DNA of 64,000 bases from NCBI GenBank assembly GCA_021298575.1, contig JAJTFM010000014.1, positions 20,801 through 84,800 on the forward strand. Direction: 5' to 3'. Positions 54,101-62,340 of the stretch are shown here, in pieces (the first letter of the stretch is position 1; every line of letters starts with the position of its first letter). The notes beneath the pieces are model-generated. The model saw nothing but the letters and a program-made list of their open reading frames with translations. It was not told the DNA's origin and did no database searches. This DNA is from Saprospiraceae bacterium. Lineage in GTDB: Bacteria > Bacteroidota > Bacteroidia > Chitinophagales > Saprospiraceae. The position numbers were made by a program, and so were the translations under genes.

Positions 54101-55179
54101 ACTCTGATGCTGACGGCGACGGTTTCGGGAATGCTGATGCGAGCGTGAGTACGTGTGCGGATACGATTCCCGTGGGATATGTTGTTGCCGGTACTGATTG
54201 TTCAGACAGCAATCCGGCTGTATATCCGGGTGCCACCGAGTTGTGTGATGGTCTTGACAACGACTGTAACGGCCAGATTGACGATGGCATCATCTACTAC
54301 ACATATTACTCTGATGCTGACGGCGACGGTTTTGGTAATGCCGACGCGAGCGTGAGCACGTGCGCGGATACAATCCCCGCGGGCTATGTTGTTGCCGGTA
54401 CCGATTGTACGGACAATGACCCGGCGATTTTCCCCGGTGCTGTTGAGCGGTGCGATGGTCTGGACAACGACTGTAACGGCCTGACTGATGACGGTATCAC
54501 CCTGACCTACTATTTCCGGGATACGGATGGCGACGGCTTTGGCAATACGGACAACTCCCTCCTGCTTTGTGTGCCAATAGATACCATTCCGGCTGGGTAC
54601 GTCGGTATATCGGGCGACTGTAACGATGCAAACCCGCTGGTTTATCCCGGTGCTCCCGAGGTATGCGATGACCTCGACAACGATTGTGACGGCCTGCCCG
54701 ATGACAGCCTTCCGTTTTACACCTATTATGCGGATGCCGATGGCGATGGATACGGGGATCCCGTTCAGGGTCTCGAGACCTGTCTGTCCGATGTGCCGCC
54801 GTCATTCGCTGCCAATAATCTGGACTGCGACGACAGTAACGCGGCGGTGAACCCGGCACAGATGGAACTGGCCGGCGATGGCCTTGATAACGACTGTGAC
54901 GGAGAAACCGACAATATTTCATCCACCACCGAGGCAGGCTGGTCGGTCCGGGCATACCCCAATCCGGTGTATGACTGGCTGACAGTGGAGTCGCAGTTGA
55001 GCGGAGCCGTGCAATATGAAATCACGGATGCGCAGGGCAGGCAGCTGCGTACGGGCGGGGCTGAATTCAGTGGTGGATTGCTTCGGATTTCCTTTGCCCC
55101 GGAGATGCCTGGAGTTTACCTCCTCCGGTTGAGGGAGCAGGGGGGACAGGCGCTTGTGGTCAGGGTGGTCAAAATGTAA
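51196..55179 (+). CDS. T9SS-secreted vanadium-haloperoxidase/PAP2-like protein with MopE repeats
   Basis: 1327 residues. A signal peptide (MKISVLRMIASGILLLSCLQSGQS) precedes a ~600-residue PAP2/vanadium haloperoxidase-like domain. All three signature blocks are present: KGYYDASRP (K435, Kx6RP), SGH (543-545, in YISGHSTYS) and RIWGGIH (R609-H615, Rx5H). Residues ~650-1240 hold nine repeats of the MopE-type metal-binding motif (DCxDxNPxxxPGAxELCDGLDNDCNGxxDD). The end (~1250-1327; VRAYPNPVYDWLTVES ... GVYLLRLREQGG) is a T9SS tail. Such enzymes act on halides or phosphoesters; which one is not decided here. It stands alone, with no obvious operon partner. Confidence 0.88.
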   Translation: MKISVLRMIASGILLLSCLQSGQSQQSIARQWNEILIQSIREDFARPPVHARNLFHLSVLMYDMWAVYDTTGQSETYFLGKTVGNYTCPFNGIPIPADIEAARREAISYAAYRLLAQRFQNSPRAFTTITRLFDFMAQLGYPINFNSTDYSTGNPAALGNYIALRMAEYSNQDGSNEQNNYVPTDYVPVNTPVNVLQPGNSTMTNPNRWQPLDLPGAIDQNGNPVVAIQRFQSPEWGRVTPFALSASDKDTLVRNNIPWYVYHNPGPPPQLNTNQQDAQSEVFKWNYALVSAWSAHLDPDDGVTWDISPASVGNNTSPYPVTLDEYKQFYNFEGGGAAGNGRPVNPKTGLPYEPQLVPRGDYTRVLAQFWADGPTSETPPGHWFSILNKVMDHPDFVRKFNGKGQILNRLEYDVKAYFTLGGAMHDAAITAWGIKGYYDASRPVTNLRYMARLGQSSNPALPRYHPGGLPLIPGYIELVQAGDTLAGVNGVNVNKIKLYTWEGFGPIANPATDYAGAGWILAENWMPHQRKTFVTPPFAGYISGHSTYSRAAAEALTLLTGDEYFPGGMGEFHIAANSGFLFFEKGPSVDVTLQWATYRDASDQTSLSRIWGGIHPPFDDIPGRIVGAECGVDAYHLAKEIFYNDEDGDGYLAFEDCNDNNPAINPGAGELCNGIDDDCDGMVDDSLTVFTYYADSDGDGFGNADLSVSTCADTIPVGYVVAGTDCSDSNPVVYPGAAELCDGLDNDCNGQIDDGIVYYTYYYDADGDGFGNADSSVSTCADTIPAGYVLSGTDCSDSNPVIYPGAAELCDGLDNDCNGQIDDGILYYTYYYDADGDGFGNADASVSTCADTIPAGYVVAGTDCSDSNPAVYPGAAELCDGLDNDCNGQIDDGIIYYTYYYDGDGDGFGNADSSVSTCADTIPAGYVVAGTDCSDSNPAVYPGATELCDGLDNDCNGQIDDGIIYYTYYSDADGDGFGNADASVSTCADTIPVGYVVAGTDCSDSNPAVYPGATELCDGLDNDCNGQIDDGIIYYTYYSDADGDGFGNADASVSTCADTIPAGYVVAGTDCTDNDPAIFPGAVERCDGLDNDCNGLTDDGITLTYYFRDTDGDGFGNTDNSLLLCVPIDTIPAGYVGISGDCNDANPLVYPGAPEVCDDLDNDCDGLPDDSLPFYTYYADADGDGYGDPVQGLETCLSDVPPSFAANNLDCDDSNAAVNPAQMELAGDGLDNDCDGETDNISSTTEAGWSVRAYPNPVYDWLTVESQLSGAVQYEITDAQGRQLRTGGAEFSGGLLRISFAPEMPGVYLLRLREQGGQALVVRVVKM
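53260..54500 (+). repeat. 207-nt in-frame tandem repeats encoding MopE motifs
   Basis: Period 207 nt (69 residues) measured between TATTACACATATTATTATG words at 53467 and 53674. Units 2-6 are nearly identical in protein (YYTYYYDADGDGFGNADSSV then STCADTIPAGY) and very similar at the DNA level, while units 1 and 7-9 have diverged. That pattern indicates recent in-frame duplication or homogenisation of the middle units. The copy number could change by recombination, and short reads could miscount it. Confidence 0.85.
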
Positions 55180-55328
55180 TTTCTCCGGGAAAACCGAAAA
55201 GTATCCATACTTCGGTGATTTGTGTATTCATTAAACGGTGGATACGGCACACCTTTGCAGCGGCTTTCAGTCGGGTACTGTGAGTGCTTGGCAAAAGCGT
55301 CTGTTCACCGTTTAATAAATACATCAAA

Positions 55329-56147
55329 ATGAAGAAGATAATTCTGATAACCGGCGCGAGTTCCGGTATGGGTAAAGAAACTGCCAAAGTACTGAGCAGA
55401 GACGGGCATACGGTTTACGCCGCAGCACGCAGAATGGATCAGATGAAAGACCTGCAGGAAATGGGTATCACACCACTGCAAATGGATATTACCAGTGAAT
55501 CCGATGTACAGAAAGTGGTGGATACTATTATCACCAGAGAGGGTAAAATTGATGTTCTGTGGAATAATGCAGGGTACGGACTGTACGGAGCTGTAGAGGA
55601 TGTCCCCATGGATGAAGCCAGAAGGCAGTTTGAAGTTAATATCTTTGGTTTGGCGCTGCTCACCCAGAAAGTAATACCCTATATGCGTAAAGCACAATCC
55701 GGAACAATCATCAACACCTCTTCCATGGGAGGCAAGATGTATATGCCAATGGGAGCCTGGTATCATGCGTCAAAGCATGCACTGGAGGGCTGGAGCGACA
55801 GCCTTCGTCTGGATCTGGCCCCTTTCAACATACACGTGGTAGTGCTGGAGCCCGGTATTATTCAGACGGAGTGGGGTGCTGTCATGCTCGACAATATGCT
55901 GAAATTTTCAGGGAAAGGGGTATATGGTGCCATGGCGCACAAGATTACTGCAGCCCTGAAAAAGATGAATGATAACGGACAATACTCCAAACCGGATGTG
56001 ATAGCCAGTGCCGTCAGGAAAATAATTGCCGCGCCCCGGCCCAAAACACGCTACCGCGTGGGAGAAATGGCTAAACCAATGGTATGGATGCGTGTTTTTC
56101 TGGGTGATCGCGCCTTCGACAAAATTATCATGAGCCAGATAAAGTAA
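55329..56147 (+). CDS. Short-chain dehydrogenase/reductase
   Basis: A 272-residue classical SDR. The start is MKKIILITGASSGMGKETAKVL; the track adds 15 upstream residues. The Rossmann motif TGASSGMG (8-15), NNAG (79-82), the catalytic serine in NTSSMGG (about 131) and YHASK (Y145, K149) are intact. It oxidises or reduces an alcohol/carbonyl with NAD(P); the substrate is not known. The AraC-type regulator gene starts 4 nt downstream, so the two form an operon, with the regulator probably controlling the reductase. Confidence 0.88.
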   Translation: MKKIILITGASSGMGKETAKVLSRDGHTVYAAARRMDQMKDLQEMGITPLQMDITSESDVQKVVDTIITREGKIDVLWNNAGYGLYGAVEDVPMDEARRQFEVNIFGLALLTQKVIPYMRKAQSGTIINTSSMGGKMYMPMGAWYHASKHALEGWSDSLRLDLAPFNIHVVVLEPGIIQTEWGAVMLDNMLKFSGKGVYGAMAHKITAALKKMNDNGQYSKPDVIASAVRKIIAAPRPKTRYRVGEMAKPMVWMRVFLGDRAFDKIIMSQIK

Positions 56148-56151
56148 AGCC

Positions 56152-57054
56152 ATGGTTGTTCTGAAAAACATCTCGGATCTGAGTGCCCTCTTTCAGCAGG
56201 AAAAGCCTCATCACCCGCTGATTACGGTAATTGATTTTACTGTAACCGACGAAAAACAACTGGCCGGTTCCAGTATCAGCGCGGGATTCTACTCCGTGAT
56301 GTTCAAGAACTACTGCTCCAACCGACTGAAGTACGGCAGGGAATATTACGATTTTCAGGAGGGAAGTCTTCTGTGTGTTGCTCCTGGCCAGGTCATCACA
56401 CTGGATAACGAATTCGATCATCAGGTAAAAAAAGAGGGTTGGGGTGTTTTTTTTCACCCGGATTTGCTGCGGGGATCTTCCCTGCAGCAAATCAACCGCC
56501 AATACCGCTTTTTCTCATATGCCACCAATGAAGCTCTTCACTTGTCGGACAAAGAAAAAAGTAATTTGCGCGACTGTGTGGCCCGACTGCGCAGTGAAAT
56601 AGCGGAGAATACCGATAACCACAGCCAGACGCTCATTGTATCCAACCTGGAATTGCTACTGAATTATTGCCGACGCTACTATGACAGGCAGTTTATTACC
56701 AGAAAAAGTGCAAACAAAGGAATCCTGGTTCAGTTTGAAAATGAATTGGAAGCCTGGTTCGGATCGGGCGAAAAGCCCGGAGTTGGCCTCCCCAGCGTGA
56801 AATCACTGGCGGAAAAACTGCACGTTTCGCCGAATTACCTCAGTGATCTGTTGAAAAAAGAAACAGGAATGAATACGCAGGATCATATACACTCATACCT
56901 GATTGAAGAAGCCAAGAATTTGCTTGTCGGTACCGATTTGTCGGTCAGGGCAATGGCCTACACACTGGGATTTGAGTATCCGCAATATTTCTCCCGGCTG
57001 TTCAAGTCCAAAACCGGAATGACTCCCAGCGAATTCAGGGGCCACAGACAGTAG
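56152..57054 (+). CDS. AraC family transcriptional regulator
   Basis: The C-terminal ~100 residues are a two-HTH AraC/XylS DNA-binding domain: LPSVKSLAEKLHVSPNYLSDLLKKETGMNTQDHIHSYLIEEAKNLLVGTDLSVRAMAYTLGFEYPQYFSRLFKSKTGMTPSEFR. The N-terminal ~190 residues form a cupin-like sensing region (SSISAGFYSVMFKNYCSNRLKYGREYYDFQEGSLLCVAPGQVITL). The layout fits regulators sensing small molecules or metabolites. It lies 4 nt after the SDR gene, and the TonB receptor starts ~85 nt further on, so it may regulate both. Confidence 0.92.
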   Translation: MVVLKNISDLSALFQQEKPHHPLITVIDFTVTDEKQLAGSSISAGFYSVMFKNYCSNRLKYGREYYDFQEGSLLCVAPGQVITLDNEFDHQVKKEGWGVFFHPDLLRGSSLQQINRQYRFFSYATNEALHLSDKEKSNLRDCVARLRSEIAENTDNHSQTLIVSNLELLLNYCRRYYDRQFITRKSANKGILVQFENELEAWFGSGEKPGVGLPSVKSLAEKLHVSPNYLSDLLKKETGMNTQDHIHSYLIEEAKNLLVGTDLSVRAMAYTLGFEYPQYFSRLFKSKTGMTPSEFRGHRQ

Positions 57055-57139
57055 CTGCTTTTCTCGCCGGTTTTGGCAAAACGTGCAACTCCAGGCCCGT
57101 CACAAGAACTCCGACGATCGCATCGTGTTAAGTGATGTG

Positions 57140-59416
57140 ATGTTGTCAGAAATTAAAAATACGTTCAGGTACTTCTGGTGCTATTTCATCCTGTTCATCC
57201 CGGTATGTACCATTGCCCAGGTTCACCATCCGGTAAAAATCTCTGTGCTCGATTCTGTGAGTCGCGAACCGGTGGTAGCAGCCGTCGTAACTGTTGCCGG
57301 GCATGGGGGCGGGTTCACCGATACACTCGGCAATTTTCTGGTTTTAAACCGGAAAGCTGATGCCCGGCTCAAAATTCAGATCAGCCGTATTGGCTATAAA
57401 CCCTGGTCGGGTGAACTTGTTGATTCAATTTTCGATCGAATTATCCTGCTGGTACCGTCGGAAACTGCCCTCAATACGGTAGTAATATCGGCGGCAGTCA
57501 AAGACGTTTCAAAGGATCTCTCTCCCATACCAGTCGAGGTCTATACTGCCGGATTTTTTCAGAAAAATGCAACGCCGGGCCTTTTCGATGCCCTCACACT
57601 TGTGAACGGGGTTCGACCACAGACGAACTGTAATGTGTGCGGTACAGGAGATATACAAATCAACGGCATGCCGGGCGCCTATACCATGATAACTATTGAC
57701 GGTATGCCTATTGTCAGTGGACTTTCCACGGTTTACGGTCTCAGCGGCATTCCAAACGGACTGATTGACAGGGTGGAAATTACCAAAGGGCCTGCAGGTG
57801 CTTTTTACGGTTCAGAGGCGGTGGGTGGTGTTATCAATGTAATCACCAAAAATGCGCTCACAGCCCCGCGGTTTTTCCTCGACGCCTTCGCTTCTTCTGT
57901 CGGTGAAACAAATGTTGACGCAGCTGCCGGAACGAGAACAGGAAACGCCACTTCGCTCCTTGGCATCAATTATTTCCGCTACTGGAATCCACTCGACATC
58001 AACGGAGACAATTTCACCGATGTAACGCTGCAGAATCGCGTTTCTGTCTTCAACAAATGGGCTTTCCGGCGGAAAAATAACTACGCGGCCTCTCTGGCTG
58101 CCCGCTATGTGTACGAAAACCGATGGGGTGGTGAAATGCAGTGGGAGCCACGCTGGCGTGGTACCGACAGTATCTACGGCGAAAGTATAAGTACCAACAG
58201 GATGGAAATGCTGGGGCATTTTCAATTGCCCGTGAGTGCCCGAAAAGTACTCCTTGATGCCTCCTGGAATCTGCATGATCAGTCGTCTGTTTACGGAAAT
58301 ATTCCTTACCTCGGCCGGCAACAGGTTGCCTTCGCTCAGGCTACCACCGACCTGCCCATTGGTGAAAAACACGAGGCAATACTGGGTGCCGCACTCCGTT
58401 ATACGCTGTACGATGATAACTCTCCGGCTACAGCATCTCCTGACGGAATGTCAAATATGCCCTCAAAAATCTGGCTGCCGGGTGTTTTTATTCAGGATCA
58501 GATTTCGCTCAATGGAAAAAATCGCCTGCTACTCGGGCTCCGCTACGACTACAACTCGGCTCACGGCAATATTCTCACCCCCCGGATAAGCTGGAAATGG
58601 GTGAAAGATGTTCAGCATAGCCTGCGAGTTACCACCGGCTCGGGATATCGTGTCGCCAATATTTTCACCGAGGATCACGCCTCGCTTACCGGAGCCCGGA
58701 CGGTGGTGATTGCCCAAAGTTTGCGCCCCGAACGCTCCTGGAACGGAAACATCAACTACACCAGAAAATTTTTTCCCGCGCACGCCAGCGTCATCAGTCT
58801 CGACGCCTCGCTGTTTTATACCTATTTCACTAATCAGATTATCCCCGATTATGACACGGATCCGGATCTGATTATTTACGATAATCTCGACGGACATGCC
58901 GTTTCTTCCGGTGGGTCACTGAATATGGATTTCAGCTTCCTCCACGGCTTCAGGATAGTGGCCGGCGTAACGGCACTAAACGTATTTCGGATGGAACAGG
59001 GACTTCGTCTGCCACAACTGTATGCACCGCCCTTTTCGGGCACCTGGGCAGTAACACTTCCCGTTTCGAGGCTGAAACTCACGATTGATTACACTGGTAA
59101 CGTGAATAGTCCGATGAGACTGCCCGTGTTCCCCGGAGATTACCGGCCCGAATATTCGCCCTGGTTTTCCATACACAATATTCAGTTCACCAGAGAACTG
59201 AAAGAGGGGCTCAAACTGTACGCTGCTATCAAAAACATGGCAGGGTTTTATCCGCGCGAGGATGTGATTATGCGTTCATTTGATCCTTTTGACAAGCAGG
59301 TGGATGTGGACAATCCCAACGGATTTACCTTTGATCCAACCTATAATTATGCACCCATGCAGCGGCAGCGCTTGCTGGTTGGCCTCCGCTGGACACTGAA
59401 TAACAACGTCAGGTAG
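57140..59416 (+). CDS. TonB-dependent outer-membrane receptor
   Basis: 758 residues from MLSEIKNTFRYFWCYFILFIPVCTIAQ, a signal peptide; the track's extra 19 codons are from upstream. A CarboxypepD_reg-like domain follows (HHPVKISVLDSVSREPVVAAVVTVAGHGGGFTDTLGNFLVL). The plug (LVNGVRPQTNCNVCGTGDIQINGMPGAYTMITIDGMPIVSGLSTVYGLSGIPNGLIDRVEITKGPAGAFYGSEAVGGVINVITK) precedes the beta-barrel, which ends on LLVGLRWTLNNNV. It imports a siderophore, vitamin or oligosaccharide across the outer membrane. The ligand is unknown and no SusD partner follows. The two cysteines in NCNVCG are notable. Confidence 0.9.
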   Translation: MLSEIKNTFRYFWCYFILFIPVCTIAQVHHPVKISVLDSVSREPVVAAVVTVAGHGGGFTDTLGNFLVLNRKADARLKIQISRIGYKPWSGELVDSIFDRIILLVPSETALNTVVISAAVKDVSKDLSPIPVEVYTAGFFQKNATPGLFDALTLVNGVRPQTNCNVCGTGDIQINGMPGAYTMITIDGMPIVSGLSTVYGLSGIPNGLIDRVEITKGPAGAFYGSEAVGGVINVITKNALTAPRFFLDAFASSVGETNVDAAAGTRTGNATSLLGINYFRYWNPLDINGDNFTDVTLQNRVSVFNKWAFRRKNNYAASLAARYVYENRWGGEMQWEPRWRGTDSIYGESISTNRMEMLGHFQLPVSARKVLLDASWNLHDQSSVYGNIPYLGRQQVAFAQATTDLPIGEKHEAILGAALRYTLYDDNSPATASPDGMSNMPSKIWLPGVFIQDQISLNGKNRLLLGLRYDYNSAHGNILTPRISWKWVKDVQHSLRVTTGSGYRVANIFTEDHASLTGARTVVIAQSLRPERSWNGNINYTRKFFPAHASVISLDASLFYTYFTNQIIPDYDTDPDLIIYDNLDGHAVSSGGSLNMDFSFLHGFRIVAGVTALNVFRMEQGLRLPQLYAPPFSGTWAVTLPVSRLKLTIDYTGNVNSPMRLPVFPGDYRPEYSPWFSIHNIQFTRELKEGLKLYAAIKNMAGFYPREDVIMRSFDPFDKQVDVDNPNGFTFDPTYNYAPMQRQRLLVGLRWTLNNNVR

Positions 59417-59442
59417 TATTGCGACACATAAAGGCAGCTTTC

Positions 59443-60861
59443 CTATTCCCTGACAAACACACACGTCTTGTTCCCGATACGCAGCCAGTAAACCCCTGGG
59501 TTTATTCCTGCCGTACTGATACTTCCCTGCAGTGTCAGGCCGCCCTGTATGTAGCGACCACCGATGTCGTGGATACTGTAAACGGACTGATCTGATCCAC
59601 TGATGTACAGTATTTCCCGGCATGGATTCGGGAAAACCGTTGCCATCTTGCCATCGGGCTCTTGAGCTGATGAAACCTGAAGGAATTCGAAGGCGCCCGC
59701 GTCGGGCGGTCCCGACAGGGGGCGTGGTATGTTCGTTGCCGTATCGGCGTATTCCCACACCGGATCGAGGGAATAACCGTGAACCGTTTTGTTCAGCTTT
59801 ACGCCGCGGTTCACAGCGGAAGAACCCGCTGTCAGGTGGTAATTGAAAGCCGCCGCATCCTCAAATCCGATGGCGTTTATATTGTTGTTAATCAAGTTGC
59901 CGGAAGAGTCGATGTGTGCTGGTGTACCCTGTATCAGCCCCGAGGTTTTGGCTCCAGCCAGGATGTTGTTCTTTAGAAAGAGTGTATCGGTCCCGGCACC
60001 CGTCTGTATGAAATTACCGGTTGATTTTTTGTTGACAAAGGTATTGTGTGCAATCCACACATGGTGCGGAGCCGGATTGGAGAGGCCCTCCATACCGTAC
60101 CCGAACAGGTTGCTGTTGGCCGAATTGGGCCCCTGTTCAATCACATTTCCCACAAGTACGGCCGTGCCGCCATTGGGCAGGTCTATGGTTCTGCTGTCCT
60201 CGGTTGTCTGGTTGCCAATGTAGTTGTATAAAATGATATTGTTTCTCGCCCGGCTCTTGAGTTCGTGCCCTTCCGCGATGGCATTTACACTGTAATTGTA
60301 CCTGAAAACAAATGTATCTATCCGGCCGATGTAGATATTATGCTGGTAGCCTGGATTACTGTTGCTGCCGTTGTTGGCAAACTCGTTGTACTCCATGGTC
60401 ACCTTGCAATCGGTGTAGGCTCCGCCCAGTATGCCCATTTCATTGCCATTGAAAAAACAGTGCCTCACGGTCAGGTCGCAGCCCTCCTGTCTGATGCCTG
60501 CCCCGTTGTGGTCCGGAACCGAGGCATTGGCAAATTCAATATTTTCCACCACGCAATCAGAGCCGCTGATAACGAATATGGCTTTCCCGTTGGCATTCCC
60601 GGCCAGTGAAGTGCCGGCTTCCAGGCGTGGTTTGCCCCCTGTGCCGCGAAGCAGCAGCCGGTTTCGGATGAAATATACCTGCGGATGATTGGAATAAAGT
60701 GCAGCATCAATACTGACCGTATCGCCATCGGCAACCAGGCTGCTCACCTGCGCGGGCGTGTTATACGTGCGCGCAGGACCGACGTGCCATTCTTTTGCGG
60801 AGAGAAAAAAGGGTGTTATTGCTGTCCAAAGCAGCAGAAAAGGGTGTAAGGAGTTTTTCAT
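59443..60861 (-). CDS. Parallel beta-helix T9SS-secreted protein
   Basis: 472 residues. The signal peptide is MKNSLHPFLLLWTAITPFFLSA. The mature protein begins KEWHVGPARTYNTPAQVSSLVADGDTVSIDA, and its centre has right-handed beta-helix rungs typical of polysaccharide lyases and surface proteins (HCFFNGNEMGILGGAY, NIILYNYIGN). A T9SS tail closes it (ATVFPNPCREILYISGSDQSVYSIHDIGGRYIQGG). It resembles the 28-29.8 kb beta-helix protein in architecture but not sequence. It is convergent with the TonB receptor. No catalytic motif was assigned; a degradative or structural role is possible. Confidence 0.85.
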   Translation of the reverse strand: MKNSLHPFLLLWTAITPFFLSAKEWHVGPARTYNTPAQVSSLVADGDTVSIDAALYSNHPQVYFIRNRLLLRGTGGKPRLEAGTSLAGNANGKAIFVISGSDCVVENIEFANASVPDHNGAGIRQEGCDLTVRHCFFNGNEMGILGGAYTDCKVTMEYNEFANNGSNSNPGYQHNIYIGRIDTFVFRYNYSVNAIAEGHELKSRARNNIILYNYIGNQTTEDSRTIDLPNGGTAVLVGNVIEQGPNSANSNLFGYGMEGLSNPAPHHVWIAHNTFVNKKSTGNFIQTGAGTDTLFLKNNILAGAKTSGLIQGTPAHIDSSGNLINNNINAIGFEDAAAFNYHLTAGSSAVNRGVKLNKTVHGYSLDPVWEYADTATNIPRPLSGPPDAGAFEFLQVSSAQEPDGKMATVFPNPCREILYISGSDQSVYSIHDIGGRYIQGGLTLQGSISTAGINPGVYWLRIGNKTCVFVRE

Positions 60862-60877
60862 GACGAGTGTCCGGATT

Positions 60878-61339
60878 TTACTGGATAGCTGATTTTATTC
60901 GCCTCAGATAATTGAGCTGTCCCTGATGCCTGTGTGTGTGACAGCAGAGCTGAACCAGAAAAAAGCCGATCGTCCGCCCCTGATGATGCGGTGGTGGTGC
61001 CGGCATGGGCTCGTTCAGCCGCGCCGGATCGAGCCCGTCCAGGGCAGCCCCAATTGCATTTGCAGTATCCGATATTTCTTCCAGTAACAGCTCTTTCGGC
61101 ATATCGCGGAGATTGAACTCCCTGTCGCGGTCGCGCTGGTAACCGTCACTCCCCAGTAATGCCCCGATGAAATGGCGCAGGTTGCCGCAGATATGCAGGG
61201 CGAGTGTTCCCACCGGATTGATGACCCCCGGTAGAGCCTCCCACAGGTGTTCATCGGGCGTGTCGGATACTTCACCGGCCAAGGCATTCAGGTCGCGTAC
61301 CAGAATATGTTTTACATCAGAAATCAGCGTATTTTCCAT
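60878..61339 (-). CDS. DinB-like protein
   Basis: A 153-residue helical protein of the DinB/YfiT fold. The start is MENTLISDVKHILVRDLNALAGEV; the 21 residues before it in the track come from the sulfotransferase end. Metal-binding histidines fit the family pattern: H49 in TLALHICGNLRHFIG, and H134/H138 in CCHTHRHQGQLNYL. DinB-like proteins include thiol-dependent S-transferases with bacillithiol or mycothiol; the activity here is unknown. It starts two bases after the sulfotransferase stop, forming a leftward pair. Confidence 0.82.
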   Translation of the reverse strand: MENTLISDVKHILVRDLNALAGEVSDTPDEHLWEALPGVINPVGTLALHICGNLRHFIGALLGSDGYQRDRDREFNLRDMPKELLLEEISDTANAIGAALDGLDPARLNEPMPAPPPHHQGRTIGFFLVQLCCHTHRHQGQLNYLRRIKSAIQ

Positions 61340-61341
61340 TT

Positions 61342-62337
61342 TCAGTCGTTTTCGAGCGTTTGTACGCCGTTGAGGGGTGGAGTAACCAGGTCGTCGCCCC
61401 ACAGGCGGCGGGTTTTGGAGTCTATGGCGGCGACAGCTTTTTCAGACAGATGCGCCTCCCAGTCGCGTGTTTTTCCGGAGCGGAAGAAGGTGTCCGGGTT
61501 GAAATGAAAACTGCCCGGGTTTTCCTTGATACCCTGCTTCATGGTTTCAAAGCCGGTGCTCTGTACAATGGCCTCAAACTGTTCACGGGTGATTGGTACA
61601 TCGGGTACCAGAAAGCGGGCAATACGCTGTGCTACTTCCATTTTTCGTTCTACCAGGTCCTCATAACGCAGGAAAAGCAGGCTTTCGCGCGGTATTTGTT
61701 TCCCTGCGCTTTCAATCCAGTTGAGAGCATGGAGATGGTAGTCGCCGAAGTACAGGTCGCCGCCCACGAATATATCCACGAATTCATCCATCGTCATGTT
61801 GGCTGATACATCGAGCAGCGGGTGCGACCGGTAAAAAAAGTATTGCGAGACGGCGGCTCCCCGCGGGTCTCGCAGGCAGACGATAAATTTTGACTTTGGA
61901 TGAATATGTTTTGCGGGCATATCGTCCACAAAACAGTGCGCGTACCAGGGTCGCGGATAACCGGCGGTTTTCTCCAGAAAGCTGCGGAAGTATTCGATTC
62001 CATGCTGTGAGGCAGTCACCTCGGGCCATGGTACTGTTCCGTGCCCAATATCGCCACAGCCCATATTGTACCATTCCGGATAGCTGATGGCTGTCCGGAG
62101 AATTTCCACCACATATTTTTTGGTGAGGTGTGTACCCACTTTCTGGTGTGTACTGATGAAAACATCGTGTTCATCCGTTTCCCAGGTGTCGCACAAAGTC
62201 CGGATGGCATTCAGGTCCATGAATGGCGGATACACCTTCCCACGCCAGCGCGTGTGCAGGAAGCCAAGCTGATTGAGGGGTTGACAGGGTTCGAAGACGG
62301 TGAGTTTTTTCTTTGGTTCGTGTTGCTGACTCATCAA
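61342..62337 (-). CDS. Sulfotransferase domain-containing protein
   Basis: 331 residues matching cytosolic-type sulfotransferases that move sulfate from PAPS. The 5'-phosphosulfate loop is FISTHQKVGTHLTKK (about 60-74), the 3'-phosphate region is FIVCLRDPRGAAVSQYFFYRSH, and the family C-terminal RSGKTRDWEAHLS motif with the dimerisation-type signature is present near the end. The acceptor is not predictable; aryl, steroid-like or small metabolite alcohols are typical of the family. It lies upstream of the DinB gene on the same strand. The stop of the broken methyltransferase gene falls just before its start. Confidence 0.87.
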   Translation of the reverse strand: MMSQQHEPKKKLTVFEPCQPLNQLGFLHTRWRGKVYPPFMDLNAIRTLCDTWETDEHDVFISTHQKVGTHLTKKYVVEILRTAISYPEWYNMGCGDIGHGTVPWPEVTASQHGIEYFRSFLEKTAGYPRPWYAHCFVDDMPAKHIHPKSKFIVCLRDPRGAAVSQYFFYRSHPLLDVSANMTMDEFVDIFVGGDLYFGDYHLHALNWIESAGKQIPRESLLFLRYEDLVERKMEVAQRIARFLVPDVPITREQFEAIVQSTGFETMKQGIKENPGSFHFNPDTFFRSGKTRDWEAHLSEKAVAAIDSKTRRLWGDDLVTPPLNGVQTLEND

Positions 62338-62340
62338 AAA

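Noticed and set aside
53260-54500. CRISPR array
   Set aside because: The regular 207-nt period is coding and in frame; repeats lack the short-repeat/unique-spacer structure.
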